Shown here: positions 21,769-32,409 of the stretch, in pieces | Layout of the letters: every line of letters begins with the position of its first letter | Numbering within the stretch: the stretch's first letter is position 1 | Origin: Calliphora vicina | Taxonomy: Eukaryota; Arthropoda; Insecta; Diptera; Calliphoridae | Length of the DNA: 64,000 nt | Assembly (NCBI RefSeq): GCF_958450345.1 | Contig: NC_088780.1 | Span: 95,368,226 to 95,432,225 of the forward strand | Direction of reading: 5' to 3' | Position numbers and translations under genes: made by a program | The notes under the pieces: generated by a model | Database searches by the model: none | Told to the model about the DNA's origin: nothing | What the model saw: the letters and a program-made list of their open reading frames with translations, nothing else

Positions 21769-22703
21769 AGCATAACCCGGGCACTTCGCTACCCCTACCC
21801 CTACCCTAGTAAAATTAAAAAAATATTAATGATTTCTGATACAACCTAACTACGTACAATGGTAAGAAAATAACACATGTAAAATATAACTAACTAATTT
21901 GGTATGGGAGATACCACTCCACTGTTCTGATCCCACCCATTTTTAAATCTTTTGTGTAAAAAAATAACTCATATCAAGCTTTACTTTAACTTTCCTTTCC
22001 TTTCACGCTTAGCTAAACTTCGTACAGGGATCAGGAATAAATTCGTTTTTAGCTAACCTCCGTAGAATGGTAATAAATTGATTGATACGGAGTTTAAATA
22101 TTTTTAGAATTATAGTTCTCGAGATATTCAAAATTAATTATTTACATTGTGCCACGACAACTACTACAATCCCAACAATTTTCAGACAATCTCTGTAAAA
22201 TGGTAAGAGAGCTATGCGGACAAAGTTTGAATAACCTTGCAATTATTACTTTGTATGGAAGGTGACTCACCTCCTTTTCCGACCTCTCCCATTTTGGTTC
22301 CCCAGATATTCGAAATCAATATTTACCCTGTATGGGAGGTGCTACTCCCTCTAATCCAATTCCGTCTATATTCAGATAAACTCCGCACAGTAATAAGAAA
22401 TTAATTCATAAAAAGTTTAAACACTTTTACAATTATAGTTCTACAGATATTCGGAATTAATTATTTACTTTGTATAGGGCCACGTTCACTATTCCAATCC
22501 CGAACAATTTCAACGAAACTATGCAAAATTATAAATGAGCCATTTATACTAAGTTTGGAGAATCTTGCAATTATAGTTCACAAAATATTTATAAATAACT
22601 ATTTAATTTGTATGGGAGGTGGCTCACCATTTGTTACAACCCGTCCCATTTTTTATTAAACTTCATGCCGTGATAAGAAATTGATTCGTATGAAGTATTT
22701 ATC
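21769..22703. repeat. G-type head followed by S tandem units
   Basis: It starts CTAGCATAACCCGGGCACTT then CGCTACCCCTACCCC, a G-type head. Several diverged units of about 140-180 bp follow, each with ATTATAGTTCT-CAGATATTC, ATTTACTTTGTATGGGAGGT, a short CCxATCCxxxCCATTTT core and GATAAGAAATTxATTCxTA. The same S unit forms the arrays at 45090-45365 and 46575-47540. No coding. Confidence 0.65.
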
Positions 22704-22815
22704 CCCATATGCATCAACAGTTTTTAAATTTGTCAAATGTTTATAAAACAAATTTTGAATGGAAATTTTATTTTATAAAACTTTGAAAAATTTAAAAATT
22801 GTTTATGCATATGGG
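22704..22815. mobile_element. Small hairpin MITE with CCCATATGCAT ends
   Basis: CCCATATGCATCAACAGTTT and, inverted at the right, CCCATATGCATAAACAATTT; the inverse pairing continues through TTTAAATTT. It sits at the end of the S array. Target duplication is not clear. Confidence 0.55.
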
Positions 22816-23189
22816 AGTTAGAAAACAAACAAAAAAAAACATCTTCAATATATAGTTTTTTAATTGACTTTGAATTACTAAAGTCTTCTTCTTTGTTTTC
22901 TATAACAACTCTCACTTAAAACAGAGCGAAATCAATACTGTTTATTTATTACTCTTATTTATTTACAACAACAAATTGGACAAACACGCATTGCTTTGTT
23001 TACATATTATCTTAAAGTTCACATGTACACGTTTTTGCATATGTGTTAGTAACATCTTTAAACGCTTATAACTCCTAAAAAACTGAACGGATATATATTT
23101 TGCACTTCTGTGAATAAATCCCTTTAAAATGGTATATTTCTTGCCCAAATTGAATGTATAATGTGAGCATAAAAGGGGTCTAAAGAAAT

Positions 23190-23420
23190 CGACTTGCCTA
23201 TTAATATTATGATAACAACAAGATCTGTCAAAAACCCTCTGAGTTAAAGGGGGTAAAAATTTGACATTGTGGCCAAACAGGGGTTTTTTTATCATCTTCT
23301 TTTTTTTCCTCGAAAGAAAGCTGGACCTTTTTTTATTTATACTTTTTTTGACTCAAAAGAAAGCATAGGTATTTCCTTTAAGAATTTTTCGGTCGTTTAG
23401 TGGGATTTATTGGGCGGATG
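23190..23420. repeat. Dispersed repeat (CTCTGAGTTAAAGGG / CAAAAGAAAGC type)
   Basis: ATTTTTACCCCCTTTAACTC followed by AGAG (read in reverse) and TGTTTGGCCACAATGT match 38215-38290, and the CAAAAGAAAGCATAGG block matches 38118 and, in reverse, 63265. Short ORFs inside are unlikely to be genes. Confidence 0.45.
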
Positions 23421-23790
23421 AGGAAGCAATTCGTAGCTTAATTAATAGATTTTTGCCTTGGAAATTGGCATGTGCGCACCCTTGCATTGTCCTGCTGAAA
23501 AGAAAATTTTTCTTAGCCAAATAAGGTCGTTATTTTCAAATTCTCTCTAAATCGACCAAATAATTGTAGTCAATAAAGCAAAAACTCCTGCAAAGTGGCA
23601 CCCATCTTGCGGAAAGCTTTCTTATACCCAAGTGATCATTCCAAATTGAATCCACTGAGCTATGTGAGAATCTAATGGCTTCCAAAATCTCTCGCACTTT
23701 CAATCTCCGATCGGCCAACAATTTTTGCAATTGTTTCGGGTGTAGAGACCTTCCGTGCTTGTACGGCCACAACAAAATTCAGTAAACCAC
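23400..23790 (-). pseudogene. mariner transposase fragments (irritans/mellifera-like)
   Basis: On the minus strand an open 79-codon stretch (23536-23775) reads LLADRRLKVREILEAIRFSH and IWNDHLGIRKLSARWVP, the helix-turn-helix and linker of mariner transposases. After a large internal deletion, QQDNARVH (second catalytic Asp, about 23485-23508) and ELLPHPPNKS (about 23415-23445, normally LLPHPPYSPDLAP with the last Asp) follow. The first catalytic Asp segment is missing. No terminal repeats are visible. Confidence 0.8.
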
Positions 23791-23992
23791 TTTTTCATCA
23801 TTGAAATTAATGGTACATAGTATTTATCAAGCTTAGCTTGGTTTAGGTGATGGATTTTTCGGTAAAAATGTTGTTTTGTTGTAGATTTCTCTCTGTTATA
23901 AAGTTATGATAAATATGAAATATATCTTGTGTGAAATTTATTTTAATTCAATGAATTAGTTTTTGTTTTTTATATTTTTACTTAAATATGTA

Positions 23993-25470
23993 CATTAGCG
24001 TGTCCAAAAAAAAAAATGTTGTTGGGGCTCAAGCATAATTTGAAAGCTTATAGGGTAAAGTTATTTTGAGATTTTTCGGAAGAGGTTTAGAGGTCGCTCA
24101 ATTCGATTTTTTGCCAAAAATCGGGTTTGTCGACCTTTTTTTGAGTTTTCTTCATAACTTTGAACCACGATTTTCATTACATTTGAGGACACAGTTTAAA
24201 ATAAAAATGTCCATGCTTTATTTCTCTGTGCAAACATTTTTAGTTTTTGCAATAAATTGGCTTACTAAGGTGCCCTACATTACAATTTTTCATAATTTTT
24301 CCATAAATTTTGTAAATAAGGCTTTATAACTTTTAAAATTGTTATGAAAATGAAAAAAACTAACAATGCAGTTTGAAAGATCAATTAATTCTTAATAATT
24401 TAGGGAGAACAATTTTCTTTTAACAGTTTCCTTTTAAAAGGTACCAACATTTTTTAGAGGTCTGTGCTCGTTAAAATGATTTTCGGAAGTGGGCTTTGTA
24501 TGGGAGCTATGACTAATTATGGACCGATCGTTATAAAATTTGGTGACATGACTTTTGTATATATATATATAACATATTTGCGTTGAATTTTATTTGAATA
24601 CGAATATTTTTAAGAGATTTATGCTAGTTAAAGTGATTTTCGGAAGTGGACCTTATATGGGAGCTATGACTAATTATGGACCGATCGCAAACAAATTTGG
24701 TAGACGCAAGTGTAGCTTATATAAAACTTATTTGTGCTCAATTTGGTTTAGATATCTTTATAAGTAAGATATTTATGAGATTTTATATATTTTAAATAGG
24801 TCAATAGGCTCCCAGGCTAGTAGAAATAATGGACCGATTCCAACCAAATTCAATATGATTCGTCCAATTGGCAATAGAAAAACTTGTAGCAAATTTTATA
24901 TTTGAAATTGCGACTTGTAGTTTGGTTGCACTATGGTGTTGTAGGGTATAAAAATCATTTTGTGTACACAAAAGTTTTCGTTTGCTTTATATAACTCAGG
25001 AACTGTAAAAGCAAATACAAAAATTGTTGTCTCTAAATTATTAAGAATTAATTGATCTTTCAAACTGCATTGTTAGTTTTTTTCATTTTCATAAAAATTT
25101 TAAAAGTTGTAAAGCCTTACTTACAAAATTTATGGACAAATTTCAAAAAATTGTAATGTAGGGCACCCTAATGAGCCAATTCATTACAAAAACTAAAAAT
25201 TTTTGCACACAAAAATAAAGCTCGGAAATTTTTCTTTTAAACTGTGTCCTCAAAAGTAATGAAAATCGTGGATCTCGACAAAGTTATGAATAAAACTCAA
25301 AAAAAGGCCGACAAACCCGATTTTTGGCAAATACTCGATTTGTGCGACCTCTAAACCAATTCCGAAAAATCTGAAAAAAATCTCAAAAATACTCTGCCCT
25401 ATAAGCCTTCAAATTATGCTTGAGCACCAATGAAAATAAGACAACTAACTTTTTTTGGGACACACTAATG
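23993..25470. mobile_element. FB2 foldback element with TA target
   Basis: Ends CATTAGCGTGTCC and, inverted, CATTAGTGTGTCCCAAAAAAA, with TA outside each (23991-23992 and 25471-25472). Arms (about 23993-24440 and 25000-25470) pair throughout, for example AAACTGCATTGTTAGTTTTT with its inverse and TAGGGCACCTTAGTAAGCCA with a near inverse. TA duplication suggests a Tc1/mariner-type foldback. The 87-codon ORF in the left arm has no similarity. The loop is a T element fragment. Confidence 0.8.
24446..24955 (-). mobile_element. T element fragment in the loop of FB2
   Basis: Two units with GTGATTTTCGGAAGTGGACC, TATGGGAGCTATGACTAATT and ATGGACCGATCG, then AAATTGCGACTTGTAGTTTG and a degenerate CACTATGGTGTTGTAGGGTA 5' end. 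Confidence 0.7.
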
Positions 25471-25472
25471 TA

Positions 25473-27130
25473 CATATATTAATGAAATAACTATGTAGTT
25501 TTAATTGTTATATTTTATGTTTTTTGATGTGAAACAAAAATCCCGAATCCCGTGATCCCGGGATTTGTAAGACTCAGTCCCGTTTGAAATTTCTAGTAAT
25601 GGAAAATAGATACCAAGGTCCCTGGGATAAACATATGATGGCAGATTAATGTTGGAGTATCACACGGAAGTGTCCTAATAATCTCCATTGTAGAAAATCC
25701 AAACAAATAAGCTTCTAACCCCTGAAATTTCTTGAAAACTACACGTAAAATTTAAAAAGTAATAATCAAATAAGTTTTTGTTTTGGCGGCACCAAAATCT
25801 TTGTTGACCTGTGTTATGTTCCAATTCGCTGAATTTCATATATTTCCAGAGGCAGTCGAAAGCGAGTTCTATTTCTTGTATCATTCGATATATTGATCGA
25901 TAGCTAACAACACAACTTTACAATCAGATAATTTTACAAAAATTATAGAATTTTTACAATTAAGGATATATGGCAGAATCAAGAGTCCTCGCAGCAAACA
26001 TAATATAATGTAGGTAAGCGTTTACTGGATCCGATTGTTTCCAAACATTTTATTTTTCTTAACTAATGTATTTTATATTGGCATTTGTCAAAAGTCAACG
26101 ACTACTCCTTCTATTTTTTGTCCCATTGTTTTCTTAAGCCAAAAAAATTTTTTTTCTCTCTTTGACATTTGCAATAATTACAATAAGTATATTTCCTGAA
26201 TACCCCTAATATTTATAGAAAAATCCATTCATTTATTTTTAATCGCTCAGTAGACGTTTTATTTATTTCACTATTAATTCAATCACATCAATTCAACATT
26301 CACCTCAATTTTTATTTGAAAAATTTTAATTCCAATATTCCCACACACAAAACACAATATCAATAAATAAAAATGAAAACAAATTCATCTTCATTTCATA
26401 CGATTTTATACACTCAAGCAAATTAATTAATCAAAATATTTATACAGAAATGTGAGTGTCTGCGTGTGTTGTTTTTCGCTGATTTTTCAAATAAACAAAG
26501 TTTTTTCAAACGTTTTTCACTCACCTTCCTTTGTGCTGTGCTGATGTTATAAAATGCCAACAATAATAATTCCAAACGTGTAAATAAATCGAAAAAGTCT
26601 ATAAAAGAAACAAAAAACTGATTGTTTGGATTTTATACATGGAACTCAAGGCATTGGCCGGCCGGCTGGTTGGTCGTTGTGGGCCAGAACAACATCGCAG
26701 ATAAAAAAATCTGTGTTGCCTGATGATGATAATGATGATCATGATGATGGGAAAGAAATAATTTGCTTGTTTGCAAAACTATTGGCTGTAAAACAACATC
26801 AATAATAACAACAAAATAAAAGAAACACAAAAAGTAAAGAACTCAAATAAAAATCGTAATAAAAATGTATTTCATTTGAAAAACTAGATGGGTGGTATTT
26901 GGCTTTTGTTCCATTTGGGCTTGATATATGAAACACTTTTTTTTATTATTCATTTTCACTTTTAAAATGTTTTTGTTTGTTTCTTATTTCAAAAAATTAG
27001 CGAACAATTTCAAATATGCTTAAAATTTTAAAATATACAAAGGAAATAGACAAAAATAAACATTATTTTCCAAAATGATTTTAGGAAAATTTACATAATT
27101 ATTGTGGGAGTTTTAGGCATAATAATGATA
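25473..27130. other. No gene seen; short (GAT)n run
   Basis: Unique-looking AT-rich DNA. (GAT)n-like repeats at about 26721-26750. TAATTATT and similar runs. No exon recognised. Confidence 0.5.
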
Positions 27131-27136
27131 GAGCTA

Positions 27137-28643
27137 AAGGTGACCAAAGAATATTTTGTTTTGTCGATTATTCCTAATCAATAAATGTACAATGTACATT
27201 TTACATATTGCTATATAATGTATATTAAAGTTAATTTCAAAAATTTGATTTGCGGGTATCATAATTTTTCTAAAGGTTTTTTCCTTTTTTTTTGGCAAAT
27301 TTTCACTGATTTTAAGCATTTTTTGTAGAGCAAAAACGGTTGAATATATTGCAAATCTGATTTCACCAATGGATTCTGCATCATAAATTAATACAATTGT
27401 TGTTTTTTGAATCCTTAAAAATAGTTCCACTAACCCACAACAGGAGGCGCAAATCTCATAATAAAAATAAAAAAAAGGATTTTTGATTTTTTAAACAAAA
27501 ATGATGAAAAGACATTTTAAGCTTATGAAAACGGTACCAATATTTCCTGTCTATGACAACCCGTTAAAAAGTTAAGTGGCTTTCAAAATGTTTTGCAAAG
27601 GCAAACTAATACAAAAATTTTTAAACTTTTTTTACCAAATAACTTTTTAATGGTTAGTGATAGAAAGGAAATATTGGTGCCGTTTTGCTAAGTTTAAAAT
27701 TTTTACTATGCCTCTTTCATCTTTTTTATGAGATTTGCGCCCCCTGTTGTGGGTTTGTGGAACTATTTATAAGGATTCAAAAAACATCAATTGTATTAAT
27801 TATACCCTACACCACCATAGTGGGGAGGGAGGGTCGGCTGGCTGGCTGTCCATGTAAACCTTGTGCGCAGAGTACAGGTCGCAATTTTGAAGATATTTCG
27901 ATCAAATTTGGTACATATCATTTTTTCGGCTCAAGGACCAAGCCTATTGAAACTGGCTGAAATCGGTCCATTATTTCAACTAGCCCCCATACAAATGTCC
28001 TCCCGAAATTGGACTTTATCGGTCATAAATGTTTAATTTATATATGTATCTCCACAAATTCCGCTCCAAATAAGTTTTATATACATAAAATTCATGTCAC
28101 CAAATTTTGTTACGATCGGTCAATAATTAGTCATAGCTCCCATATAGACCAGCTTCCGAAAATCACTTTAACGTGCATAAATCGCTTAAAAATGCTGGTA
28201 TACACACAAAATTCAACATAGTTAACTTTAATATAGACATAAATCACACGACCTAATTTCATGGTGATCGGTCCATAATTGGTCATAGCCCCCATATAAG
28301 GCCCACTTCCGAAAATCACTCAAAAATATAAATTAATGAAATTTTAAAAGAAAAATGTTTTTGCTCTTTTACTTAGTGTAGGGTATTATATGGTCGGGCT
28401 TGACCGACCATACTTCCTTACTTGTTTTTGATGCAGAATCCATTGGTGAAATCAGATTTGAAATATATTCAAACGTGTTTGTTCTACAGAAAAATCTGCT
28501 CAAAATCCGCGTCTTTAGGTGCGTTGAACCACCACAAGGAGTGAAAATTTTTCAAAAAAAAGGACGCCATTATTTTTATTTACGCTAAAACCTTCAGAAA
28601 AATTATGATACCCGAAAAAGAAATGAAGTGCCCTGGTCACTAC
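27137..28643. mobile_element. FB3 foldback element
   Basis: The left arm (27137-27595) and right arm (27600-27800 plus 28430-28643) are inverse copies: CAGGGGGCGCAAATCTCAT-like, AATCCATTGGTGAAATCAGA, TTATGATACCCG and, near the centre, ACGGTACCAATATTTCCT all pair. Outer ends are near AGGTGACCA and TGGTCACT. The right arm carries a T insertion (27801-28429) and is shortened near its end. No transposase. TSD not determined. Confidence 0.7.
27801..28429 (+). mobile_element. T element inserted in FB3 right arm
   Basis: TATACCCTACACCACCATAG to ACTTCCTTACTTGTTTTT. The stretch holding the TTTGTAACGCCC and GTCC blocks is deleted near the 5' end. The left arm of FB3 shows the empty site (read in reverse GTATTAATTTATGATGCAG), so insertion fell between GTATTAATT and TGATGCAG without a target duplication. 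Confidence 0.85.
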
Positions 28644-28809
28644 TTCTTTTTCACATCCATGGAAGTTATTTTTTTACCATTCTTAATAAAAGTTGAACCT
28701 CGATAGAATCCAGATCGTAGCAAATTTAAAAATATTAATGAATTTAAAATTTTGTATTTTATAGATAATGTTTGTTTCCTCCCTTTATTAATATTTAAAA
28801 TAAAATATA

Positions 28810-28975
28810 AAAGTATGGTTTTATATACGGGGGATTTCATGTCAAGTGATTCAACTTTTGAAATCGATGTCTTCCGATCGGCATGAAATTGGTACCAAGG
28901 TGCAAACTCAAAAATTGTATATGAGTTACAAAACATTTATTTTGATATATATCCGATTCGCATCCCACTAAGGGA
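28810..28975. repeat. Dispersed repeat with GGGGGATTTCATGTCAAGTGA
   Basis: ATATACGGGGGATTTCATGT then CAAGTGATTCAACTTTTGAAATCGATGTCTTC-like sequence recurs at 61205-61300, and part at 10062. It is followed by ACATTTATTTTGATATATAT, also seen at 63205. Confidence 0.5.
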
Positions 28976-29802
28976 TCATTTGATATTTTATGTCAAATGT
29001 ATAAAAATATTATATAATTCAGCAATTCATAATTAATATAACTGCATATTCGTACTATTTCCAACAGAGTCTATAATATTATAATAGGAGTAAAAAGTGC
29101 TAATTAACAATTTATTTAACAATCTATACTTAACATTACCCGATTGACTCAACATTTTCATTATTCACCTCAAGTAAAGAAAAATAGTATAAAAAGGTAT
29201 AAAAAAAGTATAAATGTATGTATGTTTACTTAGTCAAAATTCGAAAGTATGTTTTTGTTCTGACTCGATTTTGATATGGAAATGAGTTGTATCACAAATA
29301 TGTGATACATATTCGCCTTTAATGATTTTTCCGGATATGAACCTTATATAGAAGATATATATAATTATAAACCCATAGTCACCAAATCTACTTGAAAATT
29401 ATTTCTATTAAATATGAAGGTTTATATGCGTTAATGTATTTTTCTGATGTGGGACTTATGCGGGAACTAAAACCTATAATGGACCAACCGTCATAAAATA
29501 TTTTAACGAGAATTCTATGTATTTGAGATCTATTTTGCTTGAATTTTATCCCAATAAAGTTATTTACAAGAGTTTTTGGCTATTAACGAGATAATCGGAA
29601 AAGGACCTTATATGGGTGCTATGGTCAAATATGGACCGATATTCATAAAATCCAGTAGTATGACTTTTTGATACAATATGATTTGATACAAAATGATTTT
29701 TATACAATATATGTATATTTAGAATATTTGTAGAGGGTAATGTGTTTTTCAGAAGTGGTCTTTATATGGGAGCTTTAATCAATTATGGACCGATCTTTCT
29801 TT

Positions 29803-30290
29803 TTTTAAGTAAAAAATCCATTTTTTTAGTAAAAAATCCATTTTTTTACTAAAAAATCAATTTATATCAAAAAACAACAATAAACCAAAGTACATATGGT
29901 ACATTAAAAAATGAGAAGCGCATAGTAAGCTGTCTTTGTCTTGAATAACATAATAGAGATTTTTTACAAGGTGTGTGATTTGCATGCTTTATTTTAAAGT
30001 ATAATAAAGAATTAGATATAATGTTTTATATATCAATGGAAAGCTAATGAAATGTAGCTTTTAAAGCATTTAATATTTTGAAAACTACTTAACTATTTTT
30101 AGATGAAAATTGATAAAATGTAAGATAAATATTTTTGAGAGATGTTGGATATATTTTAAACTTTCGATAAATCAAGGTGATTTTCAAACGTTAAATGAAT
30201 TAGTTCATTTTAATTGAATAACCAGTTCTAAATGTAACATTTTGTAGGAAAGAAACTATTTTTTTGGAATATTTCTCAATGTTACACAAG
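29803..30290 (+). mobile_element. T-related insert, copy 1 (homologous to 61640-63015)
   Basis: From ACAACAATAAACCAAAGTAC through GAGAAGCGCATAGTAAGCTG, GGTGTGTGATTTGCATGC and TTTTTGAGAGATGTTGGA to TATTTCTCAATGTTACAC it matches the reverse of 61640-62090 and 62980-63015. It lacks the two insertions found there. Non-coding. AAAAAATCCATTTTT runs at 29808-29870. Confidence 0.6.
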
Positions 30291-30365
30291 GAAATGAGTT
30301 TAATGGATGTGGGACTTATATGGGCTACAAAACTTATTTTTGCTGAATTTGGTTTGGATATCTAT

Positions 30366-32155
30366 TAGGGTGTTTCATTTTTCCAAAGATGTGATTTTCA
30401 TATGACTTTGCTTACGCCCCGAGTCTCTGTGATGTAAATGATATACATACCAAATTTCAAGAAGATTGGGTTATATTTAGGGGTTGCACACATTTAACAC
30501 TTTTATCTGAAAACGCCAGCATACTTAAACTGTGTTTAGAACAGTTTTTAACATTATATTCATATATACGGAAAGAAGTCTTATATTATGTATATATGGT
30601 AAAAACTGTTTCTGTATAGATACAGATAGAATTAAAATGGCAAAGAAAATCGAAATATCACTCTTTGAAAATCCTCCTCATTTGGTCTTGCATTGGGATA
30701 GTAAACTGCTGCCCTCAGTGGCAATGCCCATGGCAATATCAAAACTTTGGATGATAGGGTTGCAGTCGTAGTGAGTGGTAAAGATTTTGAACATTTGCTT
30801 GGCGTACCTGTTGCTTTAAATGGCACTGGTGAGCAGATGGCCGAAGTAATTATTCGTGAAGTGGACCAATTTGAGCTACGTGACAAAATCATTGGTATAT
30901 CTTTTGATACTACAGAATCTAATACAGGACCGATCCAAGGAGTTTGTACCAGAATTGAAAGGGAATTCGGACGAACATTGTTGTGGCTGGCTTGACGTCA
31001 TCACATCACTGAACTAATATTGAAAGCGGGGTATGAAGCGTGTTGTGGCATACCATCAAGTAATCCTGACATCTAGATTTTTCGTAAATTCCAAAGTCTG
31101 TTGGCTTCACTTGATAAGAAAGCATATACGACAATGCTAGATGAAGAAAGTCCCATTCAAGGCTTTCTAGAAGAACAACGAGTGAATGGTTACCTACATT
31201 CAAAATGTCTTAAAAAACGGTAGTCATCCAAGGCAAGGTGGATGGCAAAAGCAATATATGCACTTAAAACTGCCCTCTTCACCAAACAATTAAATATTTC
31301 TCAACGAGAGATAAAAGTAATGAAACGGGTAGCACATTTTGTCTGCCTCATATATATTCGATTTTGGCACGAGACAATTGTAAGCCTGCGAACTTACCCA
31401 TATGTAGGCGTCAAGAAAAGTGCTCTCACAGTTGCTAAGAGACATCTTTGGTATCTTTCAGAAACAAACGTTGGATTGGATTTTTTAGACGAACGCATTA
31501 CTGAGGCTGATAAGGAAAATATGATTAAAAATTTAGAAACCAAACCTGCACAGAAAAAGGAAATAAAAAAATTAGATGGTAAAAACTTAGTTTTTGAAGG
31601 AAAAGATTTAAGCCATTTTGTCACCAAGAAGACAAAGAAGTTCTTTGAATTGTTTGGGATCCATGATACAACATAATACTGCAGTGATTCTCTAAGAGAG
31701 TATGTAAAAGCTCTTAAGGTGGTCAATGATACCGCAGAAAGAGGAGTTGCTCTAATAAAAAAGTTTAACCAATTTAACTTGTTGAGTGTAGTCGAGCATC
31801 ACAGAAATATCATTACTAAGCGAACAAAAGAAGGCATTGCATCGTTCAAAGTTGATTAATAAAACACATGTTACATATAATACTTATAATTACTTATTAC
31901 ATATTAATCTGAGTGTCTACTTTTAATATTATTTTAAGTTTGTTATTTTTAGTTTTCTAATAAAAGTAATTTACATTGAAAAATCGTATTTTGTCTACTT
32001 TCACAAAAAATGACCAAATTGTGCAACCTCTAAATATTATTCAATCTTCATGAAATTTTGTATAAATATCTTTTGCATCACAGAGACTCAGGGCGTAAGC
32101 AAAGTCTGCAAAAAATTTACATTTTATTTTTTCTCTTACAAAATGAAACACCCTA
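30366..32155 (+). mobile_element. 1.79-kb DNA transposon, 8-bp TSD ATATCTAT
   Basis: Perfect 16-bp terminal repeats TAGGGTGTTTCATTTT. A second inverse pair of about 30 bp lies inside: GACTTTGCTTACGCCCC at 30404 and its inverse near 32077-32106. ATATCTAT flanks both sides (30358-30365, 32156-32163) while intact T elements have it once, so the target duplication is 8 bp. It carries one transposase-like pseudogene. 8-bp duplications occur in hAT and P-type transposons; the terminus alone does not decide. Confidence 0.9.
30620..31859 (+). pseudogene. Transposase-like protein of the 1.79-kb transposon
   Basis: One reading frame from about 30723 to the TAA at 31857 is interrupted only by in-frame stops near 30993 (in place of a Cys codon before RHHITELIL), 31072, 31222 and 31674. 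A frameshift near 30725 joins it to an upstream part that may start at MAKKIEISL (30636). Visible blocks: DRVAVVVSGKDFEHLLGVP, IIGISFDTTESNTG (an Asp-rich core), RHHITELIL, RWMAKAIYALK, RHLWYLSETN and LKVVNDTAERGVALIKKFN. I recognise these as blocks shared by transposase-like proteins common in insect and cnidarian genomes, without a secure superfamily name. The pseudogene lies wholly inside the terminal repeats, so it is the element's own gene. Confidence 0.75.
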
Positions 32156-32409
32156 ATATCTATATAACTAAGATATTTATGAGACCTTGACTATTTTCAG
32201 ATTGGCAATCGTATAGGGGCTAGGAGAAATAATGAACCGATTATAATCAAATTCAATATTCTTTGTCCTTGTGAAATTGAAAGAACTTGTACCAAATTTT
32301 GTCGAATTATCTTTGAAATTGCGACCTGTATATTGATTGCAAGGTTTACACGGACGGACATCGCTAAATCGACTCAGAAAGTGATCCTGAGCAGATTGCT
32401 ATAAAATTA

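Larger units (their letters stand above)
29300..32405 (-). mobile_element. T element, long type, broken by two insertions
   Basis: Units with GGACTTATGCGGGAACTAA, AAGGACCTTATATGGGTGCT and GTGGTCTTTATATGGGAGC precede the first insertion (29803-30290). ATGGATGTGGGACTTATATG and TTGCTGAATTTGGTTTGGAT precede the second (30366-32155). After it ATATCTATATAACTAAGATA, TTGCGACCTGTA and the GACGGACATCG block complete the 5' region near 32405. Confidence 0.7.
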
